Source: Anaerolineales bacterium UBA2181
GTDB lineage: Bacteria; Chloroflexota; Anaerolineae; Promineifilales; UBA4811
Assembly: GCA_002328075.1 (NCBI GenBank)
Contig: DCVT01000001.1
Location: forward strand, 24,481 to 88,480
Length of the DNA stretch: 64,000 bases
Direction of reading: 5' to 3'
Positions within the stretch are counted from its first letter, which is position 1, and each line of letters starts with the position of its first letter. A model generated the notes under the pieces. That model saw nothing but the letters and a program-made list of their open reading frames with translations. It was not told where the DNA came from and ran no database searches. Of this stretch, positions 1 through 8,738 are shown in pieces. Position numbers and translations under genes: made by a program.

Positions 1-62
1 GTGGTGCGGTCCTGGTACAGCGCCGGCCGTTCGCAGTGGGCGCAGATCGGCAACTCGGTCAT
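1..62 (-). CDS. Start of a small Cys-containing protein (partial)
   Basis: Only the first 20 or so codons lie in the window; the gene runs off the left edge. It begins with ATG at 62 and reads MTELPICAHCERPALYQDRT. The CxxC pair at residues 7-10 suggests a zinc ribbon or the first half of a metal-binding knuckle. It starts 26 bp after the stop of the yqeC-mocA fusion on the same strand, so it is probably the next gene of that molybdenum-hydroxylase operon. The family cannot be recognised from this length. Confidence 0.5.
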   Translation of the reverse strand, partial: MTELPICAHCERPALYQDRT

Positions 63-88
63 GCCGTCACCCGGCCAAACCCGGCCGG

Positions 89-1489
89 CTAGCGGCCAGT
101 CAGCGCTTGTTGGTAATCATCCCAGGTGTCCAGGTCCTGCAGGATCGACTCGGTTTCGACCGGACGCAGCAGCAGGTCGTCCAGATGCCGGCCGATCAGG
201 TCGCGCGGCGAGAGTCCCGGACCCATCGCCAGCAACTCGGCCCAATGCCGCCCGTCGATGAGCACCGGATGGCCGCGCCGGCCCCCGAACGTCGGCGCCA
301 CCAGCCCGTGCGGTCCGGCGGCGTACCCCTCCAGCACTGCCCGGACCACGGCCGCATCCAGCCAGGGCTGGTCGCACAACACCACCAAGCAGCCGCTCAC
401 CTCGACCGACAGCGTCCGGACGGCCGCCTGCAGGGAGGAGATCATCTCGCCGGCCGCGTACGCCGGGTTGTGGACCAACTCCGCCCGCGTTCCGCTCAAG
501 GATTCGGCCACCGCGCCGGCCTGATGCCCGGTCACCACCAGCAGTGGGTCGAGTGGCAGGCCGGCGACCACATCCACCACCTGCCGGACCAGCGGCTTGC
601 CCCCCCAGAGGAGGAGTTGCTTGGGCACCTCCCCGCCCATCCGGACCGACTGCCCGGCCGCCAGCACCACTGCCGCCACCCGGCGGTGCACCTCCAGCAC
701 CGGCGCGTCGGCCGCCACCGCGGCCAACACCACTGACCGCACACCGGTCCCCGGCCGGAGCAGCAACCGGGCGATCTCCCTCGCGGCGGCAAGGTCGGAC
801 CGGCTCTGCACTTTGTTGATCAAAACCGAAACCCGCGCTGCGGCCGGAATACCCTTGAGCCCACCGCTGGGGTGGCCCAGGACGGTTGCCATCGCCTCGG
901 GCGTCAGCCGGTCGGCGCCGGCCAGGCCGGTGATGGCCGAGACACATGCCGGCCGGTGCGACGCCTCTTCCACGGTCTGGCCCACCGCGTCCACCCCCAC
1001 CACCGGCACCAGCAGGGTGGTGCATGCCGGGACCACCGGTTCGTGCGGCGCCGGGGCCTTGAACGGGTGACCCTTGGCGCCATCCGCCTCGACCAGGACC
1101 GCATCCGCCTGCCAGCGCGCAATCCAATCCGGCGGGACCCCTCCCCACTTGCTTCCGTTTTCGGTCGGCGGCGCGGTGACCAGCAGCGGCGACCACCCGC
1201 CGGCGGCCGGCGGGTGGTCGCCGGCCGGGTCGGCGGCATGGACCACCAGGTGGTGGGGCGCCAGCGCGGATTCTAACCGGCCGATATGGGTAGTAGTGGT
1301 CAGCAGCACCTGCCAACCGCCGGCCGCCAGCTCACGCCCCAGACGAAAGAGCGTGCTGGTCTTACCGCCGCCGCCGACCAGCGCCACCACGTCGCCGCGC
1401 CGGATCTCCAGCGCGGTGGCAAGGGTCCACGGATTCGGGGAGGGGTGGGCTATCAATGCGCTCGCCGCCTTGCGCCGCGCGGCTGCCAC
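89..1489 (-). CDS. YqeC-MocA fusion: molybdenum hydroxylase maturation protein
   Basis: A 466-residue two-domain protein. Residues about 20-260 match the YqeC family (selenium-dependent hydroxylase accessory protein): a P-loop GGGGKTS near residue 38, a TTTT-I motif and a VEADGAKGHPFKAP segment. Residues about 270-466 match MocA/MobA nucleotidyltransferases (VVLAAGQSVRMGGEVPKQLL, later LCDQPW), which make molybdopterin cytosine dinucleotide from CTP. The two activities are usually encoded by separate genes. It lies 52 bp behind the large hydroxylase subunit, which it presumably matures. The start used is a GTG at 1489; a later start near residue 22 cannot be excluded. A perfect 35-bp palindrome lies inside the gene at 1188-1222. 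Confidence 0.85.
   Translation of the reverse strand: MAAARRKAASALIAHPSPNPWTLATALEIRRGDVVALVGGGGKTSTLFRLGRELAAGGWQVLLTTTTHIGRLESALAPHHLVVHAADPAGDHPPAAGGWSPLLVTAPPTENGSKWGGVPPDWIARWQADAVLVEADGAKGHPFKAPAPHEPVVPACTTLLVPVVGVDAVGQTVEEASHRPACVSAITGLAGADRLTPEAMATVLGHPSGGLKGIPAAARVSVLINKVQSRSDLAAAREIARLLLRPGTGVRSVVLAAVAADAPVLEVHRRVAAVVLAAGQSVRMGGEVPKQLLLWGGKPLVRQVVDVVAGLPLDPLLVVTGHQAGAVAESLSGTRAELVHNPAYAAGEMISSLQAAVRTLSVEVSGCLVVLCDQPWLDAAVVRAVLEGYAAGPHGLVAPTFGGRRGHPVLIDGRHWAELLAMGPGLSPRDLIGRHLDDLLLRPVETESILQDLDTWDDYQQALTGR
1188..1222. repeat. Perfect palindrome inside the yqeC-mocA gene
   Basis: Two 16-bp arms (ggcgaccacccgccgg and its exact reverse complement) are separated by cgg. In the protein it encodes part of a Gly/Pro/Ala-rich stretch (DHPPAAGGW) in the YqeC domain. 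It may be an inserted palindromic element or simply structured high-GC coding DNA. Confidence 0.7.
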
Positions 1490-1541
1490 GACGGCGCCGA
1501 GACGGCCGCGCCGCCGGCCGAATTCGCCCCCGGAGCGCGGC

Positions 1542-3764
1542 TCATGGCCTGGGCCGGCAATGCTCGGACGCTTGCAGCCGGCGCCACACCCGGTCCGGCG
1601 TCAGCGGAAACGAGTCGAACCAGATGCCGACCGCGTCGTGCACCGCTGCGGTGACGGCCGGCGCCAGGGGGAGAAACGGCATCTCGGCCATACCCCGCGC
1701 GCCGAACGGCCCGCGCGGATCTGCCAGCTCGAGCACCACTGTGCGGATCTCGTCGGGGACGTCCAGCACCGTGGGAATGAGGTAGGTGCTGAGGTGCGGC
1801 GTCCGGACGCGGCCGCCCTCCACCACCAGGTTCTCCAGCAGCACATAGCCCTGGGCCTGAACCACCGAGCCCTCGATCTGCCCCTCGACCTGCTGAGGAT
1901 TCAGCGCCCGACCCACGTCGTTGGTCGAGATCACCCGGATCAGCCGGATCTGGCCGGTCTCCAGGTCCACCTCCACCTCGGCCGCCTGAGCCACATAGCC
2001 ATAGGCAAAATTGGGTTCGCACGCCCCGGTCTGGGGGTCATAGGGCGTGGTGGCGGGCGCCCGGTACAGGTACTCACCCACCGCCGGGCGTTCCTCCCCC
2101 TGCCAGGCAACCAGGGCGCGCTCGGCCGCGCCACGGATGGCGTTGCCGGACATGAAGCTCAGCCGGCTGGCCGAGGTCGTGCCCGAGTTGAGCGACGTGG
2201 CCGTGTCCGAAGGCACCAGTCTGACCCGCTCCAGCGGAACGCCCACCGCTTCGGCCGCCATCTGCATCATCACCGTGTGCGCCCCCTGGCCGACGTCTGC
2301 GCCGGCCTGGTACAGGACCACGCGCTCGATCTGGCGGCCTCCGATCAGCTCGATCTTAGCCCAGGATTGCTCCGGGTAGCCGAAACTGAAACCGACGTTC
2401 TTGAAAGCGCAACCGATACCGATGCCGCGAGCCCGTTGCGGCGCCGGGCCCGCAAGGTCCGGTCTGGACCACCCGTCGTCGCCGTGTTTCCATCCCGCTT
2501 CCAGCGCACAGCGTTCCGTCACCTGCCGGATGGTCACGCCGGGTGGCAGCGGGGTGCCGACGGGCATCAGGTCCCCGTCCTCCAGGAGGTTCCGCATCCG
2601 CAGTTCCACCGGGTCCAGCCCGAGCGCCTGAGCCAGCTTGTTCATCTGGGATTCGGCCGCAAAGGCGGCCTGCGGCCCGCCAAAGCCCCGAAACGCTCCG
2701 CCGGGTGGGTTGTTGGTGTAGATGCCATAGGTGTCCACCCGGGCGTTGGGAACCCGGTAAGGACCGGTGACCATCAGGTTGGCGTTGCCCAGAACCTTGG
2801 TCGTGGTCGACGCATAGGCGCCGGCGTCCGCCCAGGTGGTCGCTTCCACCGCCGTGAGCCGGCCGTCGCGGTCGGCGCCCCAACGGGTGCGGATGGTCAT
2901 CGGATGTCGCTTGGGGTGGCCGATGATGGATTCTTCCCGGCTCCAGACGATCTTGACCGGTCGGCCGGTGCGCCAGGCCGCCAGCGCCAGCACGATCTGG
3001 ACCGACATGTCCTCCCGGCCGCCGAAGGCGCCCCCGATGGCGGGGTAGACGACCCTCACCTGCCCTTCGGGCAAGTTCAGTGCATGGCAGATCTGCTTTC
3101 GGTCCTCGTGGGTCCATTGGCCGGCGACCTGGACCGTGACCCGCCCGGACTCGTCGAGGTAACCCAGGCCCGCCTCCGGTTGGAGGTACGCGTGCTCCTG
3201 AAAGGGGGTCTGGTACTCTCCCTCCACAATCACCGCCGACGCCGCCCAGCCCGCCTCCATCTCTCCCCAGCGGATAAGCCAATGCACCAGTTGGTTCCCG
3301 GGACTGCCTGGGTGCAACTGGGGAGCGCCTGGTTGGGTCGCCTCGTTCACCCAGAACACGGCCGGCAGCTCTTCCCACTCGATGGAGATCAGGTCCCGCC
3401 CGGCCGCCGCCTGCTCCTCGGTGTCGGCCACCACCAGCGCCACCTGGTCGCCTTCCCATCGCACCACGTCCGCCCCCGACTTGCTGCTGCCCGGCCCGCA
3501 CAAGACAGGCTGATCCGGCACGATCAGCCCGTATTCGTTCACCGGCACGTCCCGGGCGGTCAGCACCGCGACCACGCCCGGCGCGGCCTGGGCGGCCGAG
3601 GTATCGATGCGCACAATCCGGGCGTGCGGCCGGCCGGCAAAAAGGATCTTGATATGGAGCATGCCCTCCATGACCAGATCGCCGGGAAAGGGCGTCCGGC
3701 CGGTCACCTTGCCCAGTGCGTCTGTTCGGGGTGCACTCGCTCCGACTGCGTGATAGACCGCCAT
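1542..3764 (-). CDS. Xanthine dehydrogenase family large (molybdopterin-binding) subunit
   Basis: A 740-residue large subunit of a molybdenum hydroxylase, which oxidises a C-H bond of a heterocycle, aldehyde or similar substrate with water as oxygen source. Visible signatures are the N-terminal GKVTGRTPFPGDL, the AFRGFGGPQ substrate-channel loop typical of xanthine/aldehyde oxidases, the cofactor segment GADVGQGAHT, and GARGMAEMP with the base-acting Glu at about residue 694. The CO-dehydrogenase loop with its active-site Cys is absent, so it is not a CO dehydrogenase. The electron-transfer partner is the fused FAD/2Fe-2S gene at 5850-7295, separated from it by two unrelated genes. The substrate cannot be read from sequence. 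Start is ATG at 3764. Confidence 0.92.
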   Translation of the reverse strand: MAVYHAVGASAPRTDALGKVTGRTPFPGDLVMEGMLHIKILFAGRPHARIVRIDTSAAQAAPGVVAVLTARDVPVNEYGLIVPDQPVLCGPGSSKSGADVVRWEGDQVALVVADTEEQAAAGRDLISIEWEELPAVFWVNEATQPGAPQLHPGSPGNQLVHWLIRWGEMEAGWAASAVIVEGEYQTPFQEHAYLQPEAGLGYLDESGRVTVQVAGQWTHEDRKQICHALNLPEGQVRVVYPAIGGAFGGREDMSVQIVLALAAWRTGRPVKIVWSREESIIGHPKRHPMTIRTRWGADRDGRLTAVEATTWADAGAYASTTTKVLGNANLMVTGPYRVPNARVDTYGIYTNNPPGGAFRGFGGPQAAFAAESQMNKLAQALGLDPVELRMRNLLEDGDLMPVGTPLPPGVTIRQVTERCALEAGWKHGDDGWSRPDLAGPAPQRARGIGIGCAFKNVGFSFGYPEQSWAKIELIGGRQIERVVLYQAGADVGQGAHTVMMQMAAEAVGVPLERVRLVPSDTATSLNSGTTSASRLSFMSGNAIRGAAERALVAWQGEERPAVGEYLYRAPATTPYDPQTGACEPNFAYGYVAQAAEVEVDLETGQIRLIRVISTNDVGRALNPQQVEGQIEGSVVQAQGYVLLENLVVEGGRVRTPHLSTYLIPTVLDVPDEIRTVVLELADPRGPFGARGMAEMPFLPLAPAVTAAVHDAVGIWFDSFPLTPDRVWRRLQASEHCRPRP

Positions 3765-3772
3765 CTGTAATC

Positions 3773-5506
3773 CTATCCGCCAGCGCCGGAACCCAGGTCG
3801 GACAGCTCGTGACGCCAGATCTGACGCAGAATCGCCGCTGACGCCGCGTACGCCGGCTCGATGCCCAGGTACTCTAGCCGCTTGGTCGCCAACGTCTGAC
3901 CCTGGCCAATCGGTTTGTCCGAGGCGTAATGGATAAAGCCAATATCAAACGGCGCGTTGTAGAGCGTGACGATCTCGTTCTGGGGGTGCCGGCGAGGCCG
4001 AATCGACTCGGTGATGGCCGAGAGGTAGGGTCCGGCTTCCATCTCGATGTCGGTATAGCCCTCGCGGTAGACGACCTCCATGTAACGCGGGTTTTGCAGG
4101 AACGTGCCCCGCACGGTGATGGCCTTCTGGTTGTCCAACACGGTGCCGGCCGTCAGAAACGGAGCGAGGTGGGCCGCCGTGAAGCAGTTGGGCAGGAGAT
4201 AGGTGTTTTGCGAATGCTCGTCATAGACCACGTTAGGCACCATCACGTCACCAATCCGGCCGTTGAGGGTGGCTGCCTTGCCCTGGATATGGATCCCCTT
4301 GAAAAAGTGGATACTGCGGGCAATTTCGGTCAGGATCTGATAGGCAGCCATGCCCAGCGGGTAGTCAATGTTGATGATGAGTGCGGTGGAGCGCTGGAGC
4401 GCCTCCAGGCCGGGGACGGAAACGCGCGTGTCAAACACCTGCGGATCCAGGCGACAGATCTCGATGACCTGGGCCTCCACATCAAAGCTGTGCGAACTGC
4501 CGACGCGGCGGATGCCGGCCGATTCCTCCGCGGCCAGCTTGTCCGCTGCCAGATGCCGGCCTTCAGCGGTGGAGAGGTAGCTGCGTTGGACGTAGTACAG
4601 CAGGTTCTCCAGGCCGCCCCGCGATGGATGGGTCGACAGCCGTTGGTGTTCCGCCAACAGATCGGCATCGCCCGACCGGTGGAGATGCGCCAACAGTAGA
4701 TCGCTTTTCGAACGCGTAAAACCGGACAACAGGTTGGTGACGCTATGGGTATTGCTGGAGACGAAATAGATCGGCCGTTCGAGGAGGTCAATGCCGGAGA
4801 GCTGTGTCTCGATGTTGGCCCACCAGCGACGGATCGCCTTGCGGTATGCAGCCAGGGAGCTATCCAGCAAGTGAACCGCCAGCCGCTTTCGGTCGGCAGC
4901 GATCCGCAGCAAGCGATCCGCCAGGTTGGTTCCCCATAGCCGGCGGAGCCGGCCCATCTGCTGAAAATCGATGCCCATTCCGGCTGCCAGCGCTGCCAGG
5001 TCATCATCATCCAGCCACTGACCCTGAATATCGTCCAACCAGTGCCTGATCTGGCTGCCCTGCAGCAGATGGTGCAGCTTGTTCCATTCGATCTGGAAGG
5101 CGGTGAGGATGGGAATCAGATCGTCAATGTCCGAACGGCTGGCAATGTACGCCGCCAGGGTCTCATTGCCGTCAAAGAACATGCGCCGGCGCCGGCCGAT
5201 GGCCGTGACCTCCTGCCAGTTTTCCACCGCGGGGTAGTTGCGCCAGACAAAGACGTCCTGCGACTGTCCCAGAACAACCAGCCGGGCCTGGAAAATGCAG
5301 TCTGGCAGGCGCAACGCCGTGTACACCAGCGCATCGACGTCCGGCTCCAGGCTGCGCGCCTGCGCGTGCAGACTCGAGTTCATGTTGGCGTGCGCCTCTA
5401 CCAGCGCTTCCAGCTGCACTTCGCCCGTGCTGCGCAGCAGTGAGTAAATCGTGCGAATATAGAGCTCTATTTCGTCGCTGCCGGTTCGGGGAACAGCTCG
5501 GTCCAT
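3773..5506 (-). CDS. DUF6909-like protein of unknown function
   Basis: A 577-residue protein with no signal peptide or membrane span. It appears to match the uncharacterised family I know as DUF6909, seen in Chloroflexota and Bacteroidota; the assignment is from memory. The C-terminal third has a conserved-looking stretch (GKAATLNGRIGDVMVPNVV followed by YDEHSQNTYLLPN), somewhat like the C-terminal phosphorylase fold of AMP nucleosidase. That resemblance is an inference and not a demonstrated homology. It sits 8 bp upstream of the large hydroxylase subunit on the same strand, so co-expression with the molybdenum hydroxylase is likely. A role in purine or nucleotide metabolism would fit but is unproven. 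Confidence 0.75.
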   Translation of the reverse strand: MDRAVPRTGSDEIELYIRTIYSLLRSTGEVQLEALVEAHANMNSSLHAQARSLEPDVDALVYTALRLPDCIFQARLVVLGQSQDVFVWRNYPAVENWQEVTAIGRRRRMFFDGNETLAAYIASRSDIDDLIPILTAFQIEWNKLHHLLQGSQIRHWLDDIQGQWLDDDDLAALAAGMGIDFQQMGRLRRLWGTNLADRLLRIAADRKRLAVHLLDSSLAAYRKAIRRWWANIETQLSGIDLLERPIYFVSSNTHSVTNLLSGFTRSKSDLLLAHLHRSGDADLLAEHQRLSTHPSRGGLENLLYYVQRSYLSTAEGRHLAADKLAAEESAGIRRVGSSHSFDVEAQVIEICRLDPQVFDTRVSVPGLEALQRSTALIINIDYPLGMAAYQILTEIARSIHFFKGIHIQGKAATLNGRIGDVMVPNVVYDEHSQNTYLLPNCFTAAHLAPFLTAGTVLDNQKAITVRGTFLQNPRYMEVVYREGYTDIEMEAGPYLSAITESIRPRRHPQNEIVTLYNAPFDIGFIHYASDKPIGQGQTLATKRLEYLGIEPAYAASAAILRQIWRHELSDLGSGAGG

Positions 5507-5529
5507 CTAGTCCGTCCAACCACCTTCTG

Positions 5530-5868
5530 TCAATGCTCGTCCCACTGATCGTAAAGGTCGCGCATCTTGTCGCGCACCTTTTTGTCCCGGCCGGTCAACT
5601 TCCACACCACCCCTCCCAGGAGGATGAACATGGCCTGAATCAGAATGAACAGGAGCAACACAAAGAGAATCTGCACCACCGGATCGGGCCAGTCTGTTGG
5701 AATGACCAAAAGACGCCGAAGTTTGCGCTCGCCGATCCAGCCGTAAACCAGGTAGGCCGCTCCCAGGCTGACAAACAGCGAAAAGCAGCCAGCCAACGCC
5801 CGGCCGGTCAGCCCCTGCCGCTGCCGCACCCGGGATTCTTCGATGTCCTTCAGTGTTCGCCCTGCCAC
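5530..5868 (-). CDS. Small two-span membrane protein
   Basis: 112 residues with two hydrophobic segments (about residues 25-45 and 65-90) and charged ends (start RTLKDIEESRVRQRQ, end KKVRDKMRDLYDQWDEH). No family recognised. Its start overlaps the end of the FAD/2Fe-2S subunit gene by 19 bp, which argues for translational coupling and for its being a real gene of the hydroxylase operon. It could be a membrane anchor or an unrelated passenger. Confidence 0.65.
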   Translation of the reverse strand: MAGRTLKDIEESRVRQRQGLTGRALAGCFSLFVSLGAAYLVYGWIGERKLRRLLVIPTDWPDPVVQILFVLLLFILIQAMFILLGGVVWKLTGRDKKVRDKMRDLYDQWDEH

Positions 5869-7295
5869 TCGACATCTCCTGCTTGCTCAAACGCCGTGAC
5901 GATCTTGGCATAGCCGGTGCACCGGCAGAGGTTGCCGGTGATCGCCTGGGCAACCTGCTCGCGGCTGGGATGCGGGTGTTCTTGCAGCAGGCTGGCCCCG
6001 GCCACCAGGAATCCGGGGGTGCAGTACCCGCACTGGACCGCCCCCTGGTCAATAAACGCTTGTTGCAGCGGGTGCAGGCCCTCCTGAGTCGCAAGGCCCT
6101 CGACCGTGATGATCTCTGCCCGGTGCGCACGCGGAGCCGGCACCAGGCAGGACATGACGGCGATGCCGTCCAACCACACGGTGCAGGCGCCACATTCCCC
6201 CTCGCCGCACCCCTCTTTGCTCCCGATCAACCCCAGGTCATCCCGCAGCAGATGAAGGAGCGTCTTGCCGTTAGCACCGTGCACCGTATGGGGCCGTCCG
6301 TTCACCCGGGTTTCGATCGGCTCCGTCCCCGGGTGGGTATGGGTCACACCGGCGCCCTCAGCCCAAACAGGAAACCTGCCTTGCGTGTTGCCCCACAACA
6401 TGGCAGGGCTCGCGGGCCAATCCTGCCGCTCGGCATGATCGCGCAGGGCAGTCAACGCCCGCCGGGTCAACACCCGAACCATGTCCGCTCGATAGTCGGC
6501 CGGGGATCGGATGTCGTCGATCGGCCGGGAGGCGCAGCCCGCCAATCTCGCAGCCTGCTGGATCACCTTGTCGGTCAGTGATTTGCCCAGCAGGTACTCC
6601 TCAGCTTGCGGCGCGCGAATAATGGTCGGCGCGACGCTTCCCGCCGTGATTCGAGCCCGGTCCACCCCATCGCTGCTCCAGCCCAGCACCACCGCCAAAT
6701 TGATCACCGAGATGGCCTGCGCCCGCCGCAGTCCCAATTTGGCAAAGGTACCCCTGGTGCCGGCAGCAGCCGGTGGCACCAGCACCTCAGTCAGCATCTC
6801 GTCGGGCTCTAGGGCCGTGCGCCGGACCCCCAGGAAGAACTCGGGCAACGACAGGATGCGCTCCCCACTGGATGAGCGCAAACAGAGTCGTGCATCCATC
6901 GCCCAGAGCGGCGTGATGGTGTCGTTCGCCGGCGAGGCGGTGATCAGATTCCCGGCCAACGTCCCCCGGTTGCGAATCTGCGGCGCGCCAACGCTCCAGG
7001 CAGCCTGCGCCAGCGGAAACGCTCGCTCCACCACCACCGGTGACCCGACCAACTGGTTGTGTGTCACCAACGCACCCAGGTGCAGGGTACCGTCGTCCCC
7101 CAACCAGATGCGGTCCAGGTCGGCAATCCGGGTGACGTCAATCAACGTCGCCACCCGGCGGACCTGGCGCTCCAACTCAATGATCAGATCGGTTCCACCG
7201 GCAATAATGCGTGCTGGCACGTTCCGCTGATAAGCCTCAGCCAACAGCGTCAGCGCCTGTTCCAAACTAGTGGGCGTATGATAGGTCTGCCACAT
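5850..7295 (-). CDS. Molybdenum hydroxylase FAD-binding / 2Fe-2S fused subunit
   Basis: 481 residues joining the medium and small subunits of a xanthine-dehydrogenase-type enzyme. Residues 1-290 are the FAD domain, with ARIIAGGTDLI near residue 30 and the QIRNRGTLAGNLITASPAND motif. Residues about 325-481 are the small subunit, with a plant-type 2Fe-2S site (GCGEGECGACTVWLDG) and a second 2Fe-2S site (QCGYCTPG and LCRCTGY). Electrons would pass from the molybdenum centre of the 1542-3764 product through the two clusters to FAD. The order here is FAD then Fe-S, the reverse of animal xanthine dehydrogenase. Start ATG at 7295. Confidence 0.92.
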   Translation of the reverse strand: MWQTYHTPTSLEQALTLLAEAYQRNVPARIIAGGTDLIIELERQVRRVATLIDVTRIADLDRIWLGDDGTLHLGALVTHNQLVGSPVVVERAFPLAQAAWSVGAPQIRNRGTLAGNLITASPANDTITPLWAMDARLCLRSSSGERILSLPEFFLGVRRTALEPDEMLTEVLVPPAAAGTRGTFAKLGLRRAQAISVINLAVVLGWSSDGVDRARITAGSVAPTIIRAPQAEEYLLGKSLTDKVIQQAARLAGCASRPIDDIRSPADYRADMVRVLTRRALTALRDHAERQDWPASPAMLWGNTQGRFPVWAEGAGVTHTHPGTEPIETRVNGRPHTVHGANGKTLLHLLRDDLGLIGSKEGCGEGECGACTVWLDGIAVMSCLVPAPRAHRAEIITVEGLATQEGLHPLQQAFIDQGAVQCGYCTPGFLVAGASLLQEHPHPSREQVAQAITGNLCRCTGYAKIVTAFEQAGDVEWQGEH

Positions 7296-7375
7296 GCCAA
7301 TCTCTCTGCCTGGCGCAAAACCATGACCGCCGGATCATCCCATCAACCGGCCGGCGTCGGCGGAACTGAAACGGC

Positions 7376-8164
7376 TCACAAGTCGCCTCTCTTGCGCTGG
7401 TGAGCGATGACCTCAGCCATGATGCTCACCGCGATTTCCCGGGGGGTCTCGGCGCCGATGGACAGTCCTATCGGCGTCTTGGCTCGATGGATCAACTCAT
7501 CAGGCACGCCCATCGACAGAAGCTCTTGAACCGCAACTGCCCAGCGCCGGCGGCTTCCGATCACGCCCACATAGCAGGCGGGCGAGCCCAGCAGGTGCGG
7601 CAGCGCTTCCGTGTCCGCCTTAACACCCCGCGTCACTGCCACAATATAGGTCTGGTCGGTCACCTCGAAATTGGCCAAGGCATCGGGAATGATGCCGGGA
7701 AGATACAGATCTACCCCGGGTAGCCATTCCGGGCTGCAGAACTCGATGCGGTCGTCGGTGACCGCCACCCGAAAGCCAAGCCACTTGGCCAGAAACGCCA
7801 CCTCTTTGCCCACATGGCCGCAGCCGACCACCAGAATGGTGGGCTCCGCCAACTCTGGTTCGATGAATACCTCCATCTCACCCCCGCACACGCCAGGGTC
7901 GCCCTTGGCCGGGTCCACCAGCGGTATGGTCAGGACGGTCGCCTCCCGCCGCGTCGCGACGTCCATGGCGCGGGCAACTACCCGCGCCTCTAGTTCGCCG
8001 CCTCCAATGGTTCCCACGGTCTGGCCGTCAGGGTAAACCAGCATCTTGGCGCCCTCCCGGCGCGGCACGGAACCCCTGGTCCGAATCACAGTGCACAGGG
8101 CCGCAGTCCCACCCCGCTGCTGTTTCTCGACCAACGCCCGGTAAACCTGTTGATTGCTCATCAC
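7376..8164 (-). CDS. xdhC: XdhC family molybdenum hydroxylase maturation factor
   Basis: 262 residues. The N-terminal XdhC/CoxI domain shows TRGSVPRREGAKMLVYPDG and GTIGGGELEA. The C-terminal Rossmann-type domain shows VVGCGHVGKEVAFLAKWLGF and ends with the family motif PIGLSIGAETPREIAVSI. XdhC proteins bind the molybdenum cofactor, help insert the terminal sulfido ligand and deliver the cofactor to the apo-enzyme. It lies upstream of both structural genes on the same strand. Two consecutive ATG codons (8164 and 8161) could serve as start. Confidence 0.93.
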   Translation of the reverse strand: MMSNQQVYRALVEKQQRGGTAALCTVIRTRGSVPRREGAKMLVYPDGQTVGTIGGGELEARVVARAMDVATRREATVLTIPLVDPAKGDPGVCGGEMEVFIEPELAEPTILVVGCGHVGKEVAFLAKWLGFRVAVTDDRIEFCSPEWLPGVDLYLPGIIPDALANFEVTDQTYIVAVTRGVKADTEALPHLLGSPACYVGVIGSRRRWAVAVQELLSMGVPDELIHRAKTPIGLSIGAETPREIAVSIMAEVIAHQRKRGDL

Positions 8165-8190
8165 CTGCCCGGATAGTCGAACCGGTCAAC

Positions 8191-8604
8191 TTACTTGGGT
8201 TGACTGGCAATGCAAAAGCCAGGCACCCAACCACCGGACTCGCCGCCCGGATCCTCAACCAAATAGAACCGTATCTCTACCGCCTCTTTGCTGCGCTGTT
8301 CAACCCCGGCGACCACAATGGTGTCCAGGATATCTACCGCGCTGCCCGCCTCCATTCCCACGAACAGAACGCTTCCGGTCACCGGAAAAGCGGGTTCGGC
8401 GCCCAACAGGACCACCTCGTTCTTTGTCTCCTGCGAAACGCCACACGAACCGTGAACCTTGCACTCCTTGCCACAGTTCAGATGTACCTGTCCAATCAAG
8501 ACCTCCTCATGGCCATACACCGCCTTGCCGCCACAGGATGTCAGCAGGACGGCTAGTAGGATCCAACTCAAGCTCACCGATGCCAGACGCCAATTGCGTG
8601 CCAT
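8191..8604 (-). CDS. Cys-rich lipoprotein of unknown function
   Basis: 137 residues with a signal peptide and lipobox (LLTSC, lipidated Cys24). The mature part is small and rich in Cys (HLNCGKECKVHGSC, later GFCIA), which could form disulfides or bind metal. No family recognised. It lies 26 bp upstream of xdhC on the same strand and may simply be part of the same transcript. Confidence 0.7.
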   Translation of the reverse strand: MARNWRLASVSLSWILLAVLLTSCGGKAVYGHEEVLIGQVHLNCGKECKVHGSCGVSQETKNEVVLLGAEPAFPVTGSVLFVGMEAGSAVDILDTIVVAGVEQRSKEAVEIRFYLVEDPGGESGGWVPGFCIASQPK

Positions 8605-8738
8605 GCTAATTCACCCGTCGTATATCCCAAACCAGTTTGTTGCCGGCGTCCTCCGCCGGATCATGGTGTAGGTCACTCCGCAGCGGCTCAATCGCCAAGC
8701 CGGTGCACAGCAGCCGACGATCCACCGCGCCGTACACG

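Noticed and set aside
1542..3764. CO dehydrogenase large subunit
   Set aside because: The active-site loop with the Cu-binding Cys of aerobic CO dehydrogenase is missing; the loop AFRGFGG fits xanthine/aldehyde-type hydroxylases.
1074..3770. 898-codon open frame on the plus strand opposite the large hydroxylase subunit
   Set aside because: It lies antisense to a protein with clear catalytic motifs. High-GC codon bias leaves long open frames on the opposite strand; it has no domain or ribosome-binding site.
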